From Ectopseudomonas mendocina (GTDB lineage: Bacteria; Pseudomonadota; Gammaproteobacteria; Pseudomonadales; Pseudomonadaceae), in the NCBI RefSeq assembly GCF_008041835.1, contig NZ_VRYE01000057.1, forward strand, positions 1-42,151: 42,151 nt of DNA, written 5' to 3'. Under the pieces are notes generated by a model. That model worked only from the letters and a program-made list of their open reading frames with translations, was not told where the DNA came from and ran no database searches. The position numbers were made by a program, and so were the translations under genes. This document shows positions 27,762 to 35,596 of this stretch, one piece after another. Each line of letters starts with the position of its first letter. Positions within the stretch are counted from its first letter, which is position 1.

Positions 27762-29023
27762 CGCGTAGCCTCCAGGGGAATGTTCAGGCACAGCGCCCAG
27801 CCGGCTTGCGGGCGGCTGTGCAGGCGCAGCTCGCCGCCGAGGCTGCGGCTGCGTTCGCGCATCGAGCGCAGGCCGATGCCGGGGCGCAGCGGTAGCGCAG
27901 TGCCCTGGCCGTTATCGCGTACCAACAAGCGCAGGCCCTGGCCACGGCGCTGCAGGCGAATGCGTACCTCACTGGCATCGGCATGGCGGGCGACATTGGT
28001 CAGCGCCTCCTGTACCAGGCGATAGAGATGGGCCTTGCTCGCCAGCGGCAGGCTCGGCAGTTGTTCGCTCAGTTGCAGGCGGCAGCGAATGCCTTGTGCC
28101 TGTTGCCAGTCGGCGGCCAGTTGCTGCAATGCCGGGCCGAGTTCCAGACGCTCCAGCACCACCGGGTAGAGGTCACGGATCAGGCTGCGAAAGCCCTGCT
28201 GCAGGCGCTCGCAGTTGTCGTCGAGCAGGCGCGCGGTGTCCTGCACCTGCTGCGGCCGGTCAGCAATCACCTTGAGCAGGCAGGCCTGGGCGCGAATGCC
28301 GCTGAGGTATTGACCGAGGTCGTCGTGCAAGGTCTGGCCGAGGCGCGTGCGCTCGCGCTCCTGCAACTCCAGCAGCGCCTGGGTCAGCTCGGCGTTGTCC
28401 GCCTGCACCTGTTGCAGGGTGATGGCCATGTCGTTGAAGTGCGCCGCCAGGTGCTTGGCCTCGGTCAGCCCGTGGTCGTGCAAACGCGTATCGAAGTGAC
28501 CGGCGCCGACTTCGCGCAGACCGGCGAGCAACTCGTCCAACACGCGCCGAGCCCGGTTCACGGCGAAGCGGATGGTGAGCAGGCTGAGGATCAGGGCGAA
28601 GGCACTGAGGAGCAGCAGTTGCAGCAGCGAGTCTTGGATTTCCTCGATCTCGTCATAGGGGTCGAGAGCGATACGCAACTCGCGGCCATCTTCCAGCGGC
28701 CAGGCATCGGCCACCAGTGAAGCCGAGCCCAGCAGGCGCTCGGCGATCCAGTGCTCGATGAGGCTTTCGGTCTGCTGCTCGGGCTCTTCGCCCGGTCGCA
28801 GCCAGCTCACGCGGATATGTCGCAGGTTCTCGGTCAGCTCCGGGCGCAGGCTGCCGGGGTTGCTGCGCGCCACTTCGCCGAGGTATTCCACCACCGCTTC
28901 GGCGGCCTGTAGCTCGCGCTGCACATCATGGCTGGCCTGGCGCAACAGCAGCACCAGCCCGGCCAGGGTCACCAGCCCGAACAGCAGGCTGACGCCGAAA
29001 TTGATACGGCCCAAGGCAGTCAT
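27758..29023 (-). CDS. pedS2: Membrane sensor histidine kinase (PedS2/EraS-like)
   Basis: 421 aa. TM1 at about residues 8-28 and TM2 at about 134-153 enclose a periplasmic loop of about 105 residues rich in acidic groups (LEDGRELRIALDPYDEIEEIQD). Then a HAMP-like linker, the HisKA_3 H-box ERTRLGQTLHDDLGQYLSGI, N-box VQEALTNVARHADASEV, and GIGLRSMRERSRSLGG. In P. putida PedS2 occupies this place and senses lanthanides to repress pedH's calcium counterpart, so the acidic loop is a candidate metal site. EraS of P. aeruginosa is the other possible match. It is co-transcribed with the regulator (ATGA overlap) and probably with the cupredoxin-like gene 13 bp upstream. Confidence 0.83.
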   Translation of the reverse strand: MTALGRINFGVSLLFGLVTLAGLVLLLRQASHDVQRELQAAEAVVEYLGEVARSNPGSLRPELTENLRHIRVSWLRPGEEPEQQTESLIEHWIAERLLGSASLVADAWPLEDGRELRIALDPYDEIEEIQDSLLQLLLLSAFALILSLLTIRFAVNRARRVLDELLAGLREVGAGHFDTRLHDHGLTEAKHLAAHFNDMAITLQQVQADNAELTQALLELQERERTRLGQTLHDDLGQYLSGIRAQACLLKVIADRPQQVQDTARLLDDNCERLQQGFRSLIRDLYPVVLERLELGPALQQLAADWQQAQGIRCRLQLSEQLPSLPLASKAHLYRLVQEALTNVARHADASEVRIRLQRRGQGLRLLVRDNGQGTALPLRPGIGLRSMRERSRSLGGELRLHSRPQAGWALCLNIPLEATR

Positions 29024-29036
29024 CTACTTGGCCGCG

Positions 29037-29474
29037 CTATTTGACGACGAAATGACCGAGCATGCCCTTGCCTTCCAGGCCCTTGGCGTAGAAGCGGTAT
29101 TTGCCTGGCTTGACCGGCAGGAAGAAGATCTCCGCCTCGCCGGCGTCCTCGAACTCCAGCTCAGTGAGGGTGACCGCCTTGATCTCCACACCACCCGCCT
29201 CGACCTTGCGCAGGTAGATGGAAGTAGCGAACTCCGGCGCCTGAAAGGCGTATTCCTTCTGCCCGCTGGCGATGATCTTGAGCTGGTAGGCCTGGCCGGT
29301 CTGCAGCTGGTACTCGCTCTGCGACATGGAGTAGTCGCTTTCCTCGCTCCCCAGCACCAGATCGGGCAGCGCCACCGGGCGCCGAGTCATATCTCCGGCG
29401 GCATGAAGCTGGTCAACGCCGAGCAGGCTGATGATCAGTAGCAACGGCAGCATAAGAGCCTTGAAAATTCGCAT
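29037..29474 (-). CDS. Cupredoxin-like periplasmic protein
   Basis: 145 aa from ATG 29474 (ACAGGTGAATGCC upstream), with a signal peptide ending LHAA. The single domain has the beta-sandwich pattern of EfeO/cupredoxin_1 proteins (GQAYQLKIIASGQKEYAFQAPEF, PVKPGKYRFYAKGLEGKGMLGHFVVK). The usual type 1 copper ligands (Cys and paired His) are not visible, only a His and Met in GMLGHF, so it may bind another metal or none. It starts the kinase-regulator operon, which suggests a role in sensing a metal or alcohol state in the periplasm; this is inference. Confidence 0.75.
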   Translation of the reverse strand: MRIFKALMLPLLLIISLLGVDQLHAAGDMTRRPVALPDLVLGSEESDYSMSQSEYQLQTGQAYQLKIIASGQKEYAFQAPEFATSIYLRKVEAGGVEIKAVTLTELEFEDAGEAEIFFLPVKPGKYRFYAKGLEGKGMLGHFVVK

Positions 29475-29539
29475 GGCATTCACCTGTTCTTGTTATGGGG
29501 GACATGCCGCCATGCTAAGAAGCAAAGGCTCGCGCCGGG

Positions 29540-29557
29540 TTACTACCTTGGTACTGC
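29540..29557. promoter_or_regulatory. Putative operator between the cupredoxin-like and Sel1 genes
   Basis: TTACTACCTTGGTACTGC on the plus strand matches the island consensus. It sits 65 nt before the minus-strand operon start and 165 nt before the plus-strand Sel1 gene. A TGGGCAGATTTCCCG box begins 31 nt after its first base. The gap 29475-29722 holds no other feature. Confidence 0.68.
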
Positions 29558-29722
29558 CCAGCTGGTACTTTGGGCAGATTTCCCGCCAGATCCGGGCCCA
29601 ATGCCCATCGCCCCTGCCCTACCCGCCACCATCGGCGCCTCCATCCGCCACCATCGAACTAAATACCGCACGTACCCGGCTTGTTAGCCTGACTCACCGC
29701 TTCCATCCTCTGGAGTACCGCC

Positions 29723-30679
29723 ATGCGTCATCTCGCCTGCCTGCTGCTGGGCACACTGCTGAGCACGCCGCTGAGTGCCGGCGACGACGAACAGACGCGT
29801 ATCGCCCGCGAGATGATCCAGGTGCTGGACGCCTATGCGGTATACAAGATGGGCGACTTCGACGAGGCCTTCGAGCGCTATCGCCAGCTCGCCGAAGCCG
29901 GTAACCGCCAGGGCATGCTCAACCTCGGCAACATGTACGCCGCCGGCCTGGGCACCGCAGCCGACCTCAAGCAGGCGTTGACCTGGTACCAGCGCGCTGC
30001 CGATGCGGGTGACGCCATCGGCATGTACGAGGTGGCCCGCGCCCATGACCTGGGGCTGGGCACCGAGGCCGACCCGGACCAGGCGGCGCAGTGGTATCGA
30101 CGTGCTGCCGAGCAGGACAACGCCGAGGCGCAGTGGACGCTGGGTGAACGCCTGTACAAGCAAGGCCAGCACAGTGCCGGGCTGAGCTGGATACGGGCCG
30201 CGGCCAGGCCGGGAGAACATCCGCAGGCCCAGCAGTTTCTCGCCAGCCGCGAAGGCAGCCGCACCACCATCACCCCGACCGAGCACGAACGCCACGCCGC
30301 ATTGGCGGCCCTCGCGACGGTCGACCAGGCAGCCCAACGCCAGGATGCCGAGGCACTGGTGACGCTGATCGACGATGACGCGCAGATCCTGGTGCGCCTG
30401 CCGCACGAGCGTAACTGGCAGCATCTGAGCAAGGCGCAGCTGCGCACGCTCTGGCAGCAGACCTTTGCCCAGGCCGACGAGTACAGCTACCAGCGCAATG
30501 AGCCCGAACTGATAAACGCAGGCGGCACTATCCTGGCCTTCTCGCTGATCCGGGAGAAGCTCAAACGCGGCGACCGGATACAGCAGCTGGAAATTCGCGA
30601 AAACGCCCAGTTACGCGTCCGCGACGGCAAGGCCAGCATCCATGGCCTGCGCCTGGATATCCGCCAACAAGGCGAGTGA
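29723..30679 (+). CDS. Sel1-repeat periplasmic protein with NTF2-like C-terminus
   Basis: 318 aa from ATG 29723, preceded by TGGAGTACCGCC; signal peptide ending PLSAG. Three or four Sel1-like repeats occupy residues 40-160 (NRQGMLNLGNMYAAGLGTAADLKQALTWYQRAA and YEVARAHDLGLGTEADPDQAAQWYRRAA-type units). A linker and a C-terminal domain with a SnoaL/NTF2-like pattern follow (VDQAAQRQDAEALVTLIDDDAQILV, LREKL-type end). No enzyme motif is seen. It is the first gene of the plus-strand series that includes the PQQ-linked ABC system. Sel1 repeats bind peptides or proteins, so an adaptor role is possible. Confidence 0.75.
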   Translation: MRHLACLLLGTLLSTPLSAGDDEQTRIAREMIQVLDAYAVYKMGDFDEAFERYRQLAEAGNRQGMLNLGNMYAAGLGTAADLKQALTWYQRAADAGDAIGMYEVARAHDLGLGTEADPDQAAQWYRRAAEQDNAEAQWTLGERLYKQGQHSAGLSWIRAAARPGEHPQAQQFLASREGSRTTITPTEHERHAALAALATVDQAAQRQDAEALVTLIDDDAQILVRLPHERNWQHLSKAQLRTLWQQTFAQADEYSYQRNEPELINAGGTILAFSLIREKLKRGDRIQQLEIRENAQLRVRDGKASIHGLRLDIRQQGE

Positions 30680-30705
30680 AGGCCTTGAAGAACGGCCCTG
30701 AAGAG

Positions 30706-30723
30706 CTACGACCTTTGTACTAA
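30706..30723 (+). promoter_or_regulatory. Putative operator upstream of the ABC binding-protein gene
   Basis: CTACGACCTTTGTACTAA lies 77 nt before the start at 30801. A TGGGCATATTTCCCG box begins exactly 31 nt after its first base, the same offset as at 29540. Confidence 0.65.
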
Positions 30724-30800
30724 GCCGGCGCGACCTTGGGCATATTTCCCGACCTGGCGACGCTTCCTATGCTGGCGACAACCTCTGCAGGAGTTGCCCC

Positions 30801-31982
30801 ATGCACCGGATTAGTTGCCGCCTGTTGTTATGCCTCGCCGCCGCATTCGGCGTGGCGGCCGGCGCCAGCGCGAACGAGCTGCAGGTGCGCATCGGCTACC
30901 TGGCGCACCTGCCGCCGCGCGGGCCGCTGCTGTCCAACGTCATTCCCGAACCGCTCGACGCCGGCCGCCGTGGCGCCGAGCTGGCCATCGCCGACAGCAA
31001 CAGCACCGGGCGCTTTCTCAAACAGAGCTACAGCCTCGAGGCAGCCGAAAGCGAGGATGCGGCGACTCTACTGGCCACGGCCGATGACCTGCATGCGCAA
31101 GGCATTCGCCTTTTCGTGGTCAACGCCCCCGCCGCGACCCTGCGCCAGCTCAGCCAGCGCCTGCCGGACAGCCTGCTGTTCAATGCCGGCAGCGCCGAAG
31201 ACGGCCTGCGCCGCGAGCAGTGCCTGGGCAACGTGCTGCACACCCTGCCCAGCCGCGCCATGCTGGCCGACGCCCTGGCGCAGTTCCTCGCCGTGCGCAA
31301 ATGGACACGCTGGCTGCTGGTAACCGGCAGCACCGAGGACGACTTCGCCTACGCCGACGCGCTCAAGCGCGCCGCCCAACGCTTCGGCCACAAGATCGTC
31401 GCCGAGAAGCCCTGGAGCTTCGACAACGATCAGCGCCGCAGCGCCCAGGCCGAGATGCCGCTGTTCACCCAGGCCAGCGAGTACGACGTGGTGTTGGTGG
31501 CCGACGAGCGCGGCGATTTCGGCGAATACCTGCCTTACAACACCTGGCTACCGCGCCCGGTGGCCGGAACCCAGGGCCTGACCCCGACTGCCTGGCACAA
31601 AACGGTGGAAACCTTCGGCGCCGCGCAGTTGCAGAAACGCTTCGAGGAACTGGCCGGACGCTGGATGAACGACCGCGACTTCGCCGCCTGGATGGCCGTG
31701 CGCAGCTTGGCCACGGCCATCACCAAACAGCGCGCAGCCGAGCCGCAGGGCATTCGTCATCTGCTGCTGAACGAACAACTGCCGCTGGACGGCTTCAAGG
31801 GTCGCAAGCTGAGCTTCCGTCCGTGGAATGGCGAGCTGCGCCAACCGATTCCGCTGGTGCATCCACGCGCCCTGGTCAGCACCTCGCCGCAGGATGGTTT
31901 TCTCCATCCCAGTAACGAGATGGACAGCCTTGGTTACGACCGGCCCGAGGTGAGCTGTGATCTAGCGGGAACACCTCTGTAG
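30801..31982 (+). CDS. ABC transporter substrate-binding protein of the PQQ-alcohol system
   Basis: 393 aa from ATG 30801 (CAGGAGTTGCCCC upstream), signal peptide ending ASANE. It has a type I periplasmic binding fold related to Leu/branched-chain amino acid receptors (DAGRRGAELAIADSNSTGRFL, VRKWTRWLLVTGSTEDDFAYADALKRAAQRFG). It fits the family of binding proteins found with PQQ alcohol dehydrogenase systems. The native substrate is unknown; phenylethanol or its products have been suggested for the ped version. The TAG stop is the start of a GTAGGAGCC palindromic repeat, so the last residues (CDLAGTPL) may not be ancestral. Confidence 0.83.
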   Translation: MHRISCRLLLCLAAAFGVAAGASANELQVRIGYLAHLPPRGPLLSNVIPEPLDAGRRGAELAIADSNSTGRFLKQSYSLEAAESEDAATLLATADDLHAQGIRLFVVNAPAATLRQLSQRLPDSLLFNAGSAEDGLRREQCLGNVLHTLPSRAMLADALAQFLAVRKWTRWLLVTGSTEDDFAYADALKRAAQRFGHKIVAEKPWSFDNDQRRSAQAEMPLFTQASEYDVVLVADERGDFGEYLPYNTWLPRPVAGTQGLTPTAWHKTVETFGAAQLQKRFEELAGRWMNDRDFAAWMAVRSLATAITKQRAAEPQGIRHLLLNEQLPLDGFKGRKLSFRPWNGELRQPIPLVHPRALVSTSPQDGFLHPSNEMDSLGYDRPEVSCDLAGTPL

Positions 31983-32035
31983 GAGCCGGCTTGCCGGCGA
32001 TCATCGCAAGGTATCGCCCGCAAGCGGGCTCCTAC
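31979..32035. repeat. Palindromic repeat at the stop of the binding-protein gene
   Basis: GTAGGAGCCGGCTTGCCGGCG and GCCCGCAAGCGGGCTCCTAC are inverted arms. The TAG of the first arm is the stop codon of the preceding gene. Confidence 0.75.
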
Positions 32036-32052
32036 AGAAAAGCAGAACACCT

Positions 32053-32099
32053 GTGGGAGGCGCTTTAGCGGCGACAGTCGCGGCTAAAGCCCCTCCCAC
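32053..32099. repeat. Palindromic repeat in the leader of the beta-propeller gene
   Basis: GTGGGAGGCGCTTTAGCGGC and GCGGCTAAAGCCCCTCCCAC lie inverted, 43 nt upstream of the next start. They could form a hairpin in the intercistronic mRNA. Confidence 0.8.
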
Positions 32100-32141
32100 A
32101 AAGCAATGGCTACCAACAACTACAACAAGAGGATCAACCCC

Positions 32142-33107
32142 ATGCGCCTGACCCGTCTCGCCTGCGCCGTCGCCTTCGGCCTGGCCTGCCACTCGGCCTT
32201 CGCCGCTACTGCCTACGTGTCCAATGAGAAGGATGACAGCATCAGCGCCATCGACCTCGACAGCCTCGAAGTCACCGCTACCCTAGACGTCGGCATGCGC
32301 CCGCGCGGGTTGCTGCTGTCTTCCGACAACAAACTCTTGTACATCTGCGCCAGCGACTCCGACCGCGTGCAGGTGATGGATCTGGCCACGCGCAAGATCA
32401 TCAAGGAGCTGCCCTCCGGCGCCGATCCCGAGCAGTTCGCCCTGCATCCCAACGACCGCTGGCTGTACATCTCCAACGAGGACGATGCCCTGGTCACCGT
32501 GGTCGACACCCAGAGCGACGAGGTGCTGGCACAGATCGAAGTCGGCGTGGAGCCGGAGGGCATGGCGGTGAGCCCGGACGGTAAGTGGGCGGTCAACACC
32601 AGCGAAACCACCAACATGCTGCACTGGATCGATACCAGCACCAATCAACTGGTGGACAACACCCTGGTCGACCAGCGCCCGCGTCACGTCGAATTCGACA
32701 AGGACGGCAAGCGCCTGTGGGCCTCGGCCGAAATCGGCGGCACGGTGACGGTGCTGGACGTGGATTCGCGCCAGGTACTCAAGGTGCTCAACTTCGCCAT
32801 CAAGGGCGTCCACCCGGACAAGGTGCAGCCGGTGGGGGTCAAGCTCACCGACGATGGCAAGTACGCCTTCGTCGCCCTCGGCCCGGCCAACCATGTGGCC
32901 GTGGTGGATGCCAAGACCTACGAGATTCTCGACTACCTGCTGGTCGGCCGGCGCGTCTGGCATCTGGCGCTCACCCCGGATCAGAAGCGCCTGCTGACCA
33001 CCAACGGCGTCAGCGGCGACGTATCGGTGATCGACGTCGATACGCTCAAGGTGACCAAGTCAATCAAGGTTGGCCGCTATCCCTGGGGCGTGGTGGTCAC
33101 GCCATGA
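32142..33107 (+). CDS. PQQ-dependent catabolism-associated beta-propeller (YVTN family) protein
   Basis: 321 aa from ATG 32142, chosen because AGAGGATCAACCCC and a signal peptide (ending SAFAA) follow; upstream in-frame residues are unlikely. Seven repeats of the YVTN/40-residue type predict a seven-bladed propeller (AYVSNEKDDSISAIDLDSLEVTATLDVG, LYISNEDDALVTVVDTQSDEVLAQIEVG-type blades). The family is known next to PQQ-linked ABC genes; its task is unknown, perhaps a periplasmic scaffold or dehydrogenase partner. The stop overlaps the start of the ATPase gene (ATGA). Confidence 0.85.
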   Translation: MRLTRLACAVAFGLACHSAFAATAYVSNEKDDSISAIDLDSLEVTATLDVGMRPRGLLLSSDNKLLYICASDSDRVQVMDLATRKIIKELPSGADPEQFALHPNDRWLYISNEDDALVTVVDTQSDEVLAQIEVGVEPEGMAVSPDGKWAVNTSETTNMLHWIDTSTNQLVDNTLVDQRPRHVEFDKDGKRLWASAEIGGTVTVLDVDSRQVLKVLNFAIKGVHPDKVQPVGVKLTDDGKYAFVALGPANHVAVVDAKTYEILDYLLVGRRVWHLALTPDQKRLLTTNGVSGDVSVIDVDTLKVTKSIKVGRYPWGVVVTP

Positions 33108-33961
33108 ATGCGCTGGAGGTGAGCGGCGTCGGTTTCGCCTATGGTGCCCGCCAGGCGCTCAACGACCTGGCCTTCGAACTGGCGCCGGGGCGTTTCGGCG
33201 CCCTGCTCGGCCCCAATGGCGCCGGTAAATCCACCCTGATCGCCCTGCTCACCCGCCTGTACGACCTGCAGCAGGGCGACATCCGCATCTTCGGCCACAG
33301 CCTGCGCGATGAACCGCGCCAGGCGTTGCGCCAGCTGGGTGTGGTGTTCCAGCAAAGCACGCTGGATCTCGACCTCTCGGTGCAGCAGAACCTCGTCTAT
33401 CATGCCGCGCTGCACGGCATGCCGCGCCGCGAGGCGCAGGCGCGCATCGACGAGGAGCTGTTGCGCCAGGATCTCGCCGAACGTCGCCACGAAAAGGTGC
33501 GCACGCTCAACGGCGGCCATCGTCGCCGCGTGGAAATTGCCCGCGCCCTGCTCCACCAGCCGCGTCTGCTGCTGCTCGACGAAGCCAGCGCCGGGCTCGA
33601 CCCAGCCAGCCGCCTGGCGCTGGGTCGACATGTGCGCAACCTGTGCCGCGAGCAGGATTTGTGCGTGTTGTGGACGACCCACCTACTGGATGAAATCGAG
33701 CCCAGCGACGACCTGCTGATCCTGCATCGCGGCGCGCGCGTGGCCTGGGGCAAGGCCAGCCAGTTCGGCGACGACCTGGCCATCAGCTTCGCCCGCCTGA
33801 CCGGCGACGAAGCGCTGGGCCGTGGGCATGTTCGTGAGGCGCTGCGGCCCAGTTGTGGGAGGGGCTTCAGCCGCGAGATCCACCATATTGAAGAGCTCGC
33901 GGCTAAAGCGGAGCGCCGCCCGGCCACCCCCACAGATTCCAAAACGGAGCCGCACCCATGA
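33104..33961 (+). CDS. ABC transporter ATP-binding protein of the PQQ-alcohol system
   Basis: 285 aa from ATG 33104; the same frame is open for 173 codons upstream but this is not coding. Walker A GPNGAGKST, Q-loop VVFQQS, an ABC signature region LNGGHRRRVEIARALL (degenerate LSGGQ), Walker B LLLLDEAS and H-loop WTTHLLDE are all present. The chain overlaps the stop of the propeller gene and the start of the permease gene by ATGA. The last 40 or so residues (after about residue 245) are encoded by a GTGGGAGGGGCTTCAGCC-type palindrome and look like an added tail absent from a normal ATPase core. Confidence 0.9.
   Translation: MNALEVSGVGFAYGARQALNDLAFELAPGRFGALLGPNGAGKSTLIALLTRLYDLQQGDIRIFGHSLRDEPRQALRQLGVVFQQSTLDLDLSVQQNLVYHAALHGMPRREAQARIDEELLRQDLAERRHEKVRTLNGGHRRRVEIARALLHQPRLLLLDEASAGLDPASRLALGRHVRNLCREQDLCVLWTTHLLDEIEPSDDLLILHRGARVAWGKASQFGDDLAISFARLTGDEALGRGHVREALRPSCGRGFSREIHHIEELAAKAERRPATPTDSKTEPHP
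33854..33932. repeat. Palindromic repeat inside the ATPase gene 3' end
   Basis: GTGGGAGGGGCTTCAGCCGC and a partner GCGGCTAAAGCGGAGCGCC are inverted with a 30-nt spacer. They encode the residues CGRGFSRE and ELAAKAERRP. Confidence 0.75.
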
Positions 33962-34749
33962 CCGCCTACTGGGAATGCCTGCGCGGCATCGTCCTGCGTG
34001 AGTGGCTGCGCTTCGTGCTGCAGCGCTCGCGCTTTCTCAGCGCCCTGGTGCGTCCGCTGCTGTGGCTGCTGGTGTTCGCCGCCGGTTTCCGCGCCGCGCT
34101 GGGCATCGCCATCATCGAGCCGTACGACACCTACATCACCTACGACACCTACATCGTGCCGGGCCTGGCCTGCATGATCCTGCTGTTCAACGGCATGCAG
34201 GGCTCGCTGTCGATGGTCTACGACCGCGAGATGGGCAGCATGCGCGTGCTGCTCACCAGCCCGCTGCCGCGCGCCTTCCTATTGGTGGCCAAGCTGCTGG
34301 CCACGGCGCTGATCTCGCTGCTGCAGGTCTATGCCTTCCTCGCCATCGCCTGGGTCTACGGCGTGCAACCGCCGGCCTTGGGCCTGTTCACCGCGCTGCC
34401 GGCGCTACTGTTGGTGGCGTTGCTACTCAGTGCGCTGGGCTTGCTGCTGTCCAACGGCATACGGCAGCTGGAGAACTTCGCCGGGGTGATGAATTTCGTC
34501 ATCTTCCCGATGTTCTTCCTGTCGTCTGCGCTTTACCCACTGTGGAAGATGCGCGAGTCCAGCGAGTGGCTGTACTGGCTGTGCGCGGCCAACCCCTTTA
34601 CCCATGCCGTGGAGCTGGTGCGCAACGCTCTATATCTGCGCCTGCATGTCGAGGCGCTGCTGATCTGCGCCGGCCTCACCGTGCTGCTGACGCTGCTCGC
34701 CGTGGCCAGCTTCAATCCGCAACATGCGGCGCTGCGCAAAGCGGGCTGA
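33958..34749 (+). CDS. pedC: ABC transporter permease PedC-like
   Basis: 263 aa starting at ATG 33958 (ATGA overlap with the ATPase). Six hydrophobic segments of the ABC-2 type permease: FLSALVRPLLWLLVFAAGF, LACMILLFNGMQGSLSM, LLATALISLLQVYAFLAIAWV, LPALLLVALLLSALGLLLSN, FAGVMNFVIFPMFFLSSAL and LLICAGLTVLLTLLAVASF. It belongs to the permeases named for the alcohol ABC system PedC. With the ATPase it forms an exporter-type pair. The attached binding protein makes the direction of transport unclear. The REP-like palindrome after it ends this operon. Confidence 0.85.
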   Translation: MTAYWECLRGIVLREWLRFVLQRSRFLSALVRPLLWLLVFAAGFRAALGIAIIEPYDTYITYDTYIVPGLACMILLFNGMQGSLSMVYDREMGSMRVLLTSPLPRAFLLVAKLLATALISLLQVYAFLAIAWVYGVQPPALGLFTALPALLLVALLLSALGLLLSNGIRQLENFAGVMNFVIFPMFFLSSALYPLWKMRESSEWLYWLCAANPFTHAVELVRNALYLRLHVEALLICAGLTVLLTLLAVASFNPQHAALRKAG

Positions 34750-34828
34750 AACCAGCAATGCACTTGATCGTTGCTCTCGCTCCACGTGGGAATGGCTCTG
34801 CGTCCGCTGCCGAATGCAGCCCAAATCC

Positions 34829-34881
34829 GTAGGGCGGGTGCAACCCGCCAATAGCGCGACGGCGGGTTGCACCCGCCCTAC
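34829..34881. repeat. Palindromic repeat downstream of pedC
   Basis: GTAGGGCGGGTGCAACCCGCC and GGCGGGTTGCACCCGCCCTAC are perfect inverted arms around a short spacer. It probably acts as a 3' hairpin of the ABC operon. Confidence 0.8.
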
Positions 34882-34900
34882 GAACGTCTCAGCAGCCCCT

Positions 34901-34918
34901 CTACTACTTTGGTACTGG
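34901..34918 (+). promoter_or_regulatory. Putative operator upstream of the rhodanese-agmR operon
   Basis: CTACTACTTTGGTACTGG lies 79 nt before ATG 34998, the same spacing as the ABC-gene site (77 nt). The remaining bases up to the gene show a GAATTCCC motif but no gene. Confidence 0.68.
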
Positions 34919-34997
34919 TTTTCCTCTCCAACGTAGAATTCCCAAGCCTGCGACCATGGCCTGTAATACCGGCACAACAATAAGTAGAGACCTTGCC

Positions 34998-35573
34998 ATG
35001 AAGTACCGTCTGCCCGTGCAAGCAGGCCTGATGCTCGCCTCCCTGCTGTTGGTCTGCGTCGTGCGTGCCGAAGAGCTGTTCGATGCCGACGGCTATCGCA
35101 GCAGCCAGTACCGCAGCCCGACACCGTCAACGCTTGAGGGTGTTCAGGTTCTCGATACTCCCGCCCTGCAAAAGCTGCTCGACGAACGCCCCGATGTTCA
35201 ACTGGTCGATGTCTACCGTCAGCTGTGGCGCCATGATCGCTTCATCGAAGAAGAGCCCCACGCCAACATCCCCGGCAGTCTGTGGCTACCCAACACCGGT
35301 AGCGGAAACCTGGAAGCGCTATGGCTGCGCTACTTCACCCATTACCTGGACCAGGCCAGTAAAGGCGACCTGGACAAGCCTTTCGTTTTCTACTGCCGCC
35401 CCGACTGCTGGCCGAGCTGGAACGCCGCGCGCCGCGCCCATGCCATGGGATACCGCCAGCTGTATTGGTATCGTGATGGTATCGACTCCTGGGAACAGGC
35501 CGGCCTGCCACTGGTGCCGGCTCAACCCGCCGAACTGCCTGCTGCTTTCCTCACGCCCACTGCCACACCATAA
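34998..35573 (+). CDS. Rhodanese-like PQQ-catabolism-associated CXXCW-family protein
   Basis: 191 aa from ATG 34998 with a signal peptide ending VVRA. Rhodanese-type domain: [13 protein letters not shown] at the first strand, then [24 protein letters not shown], in which the active Cys lies in a Cys-X3-Cys-Trp arrangement (the family is named after CXXCW). This motif recurs in proteins next to PQQ alcohol systems. It might handle a persulfide or disulfide in the periplasm, for example the vicinal disulfides of the dehydrogenases; this is inference. It lies 23 bp upstream of agmR and probably shares its promoter. Confidence 0.82.
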   Translation: MKYRLPVQAGLMLASLLLVCVVRAEELFDADGYRSSQYRSPTPSTLEGVQVLDTPALQKLLDERPDVQLVDVYRQLWRHDRFIEEEPHANIPGSLWLPNTGSGNLEALWLRYFTHYLDQASKGDLDKPFVFYCRPDCWPSWNAARRAHAMGYRQLYWYRDGIDSWEQAGLPLVPAQPAELPAAFLTPTATP

Positions 35574-35596
35574 TCACAACAACGAGGTGCAAGGCC

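Noticed and set aside
32585..33961. A 458-codon open frame for the ATPase
   Set aside because: The first 173 codons overlap the beta-propeller gene in another frame and have no domain. The Walker A protein starts at ATG 33104.
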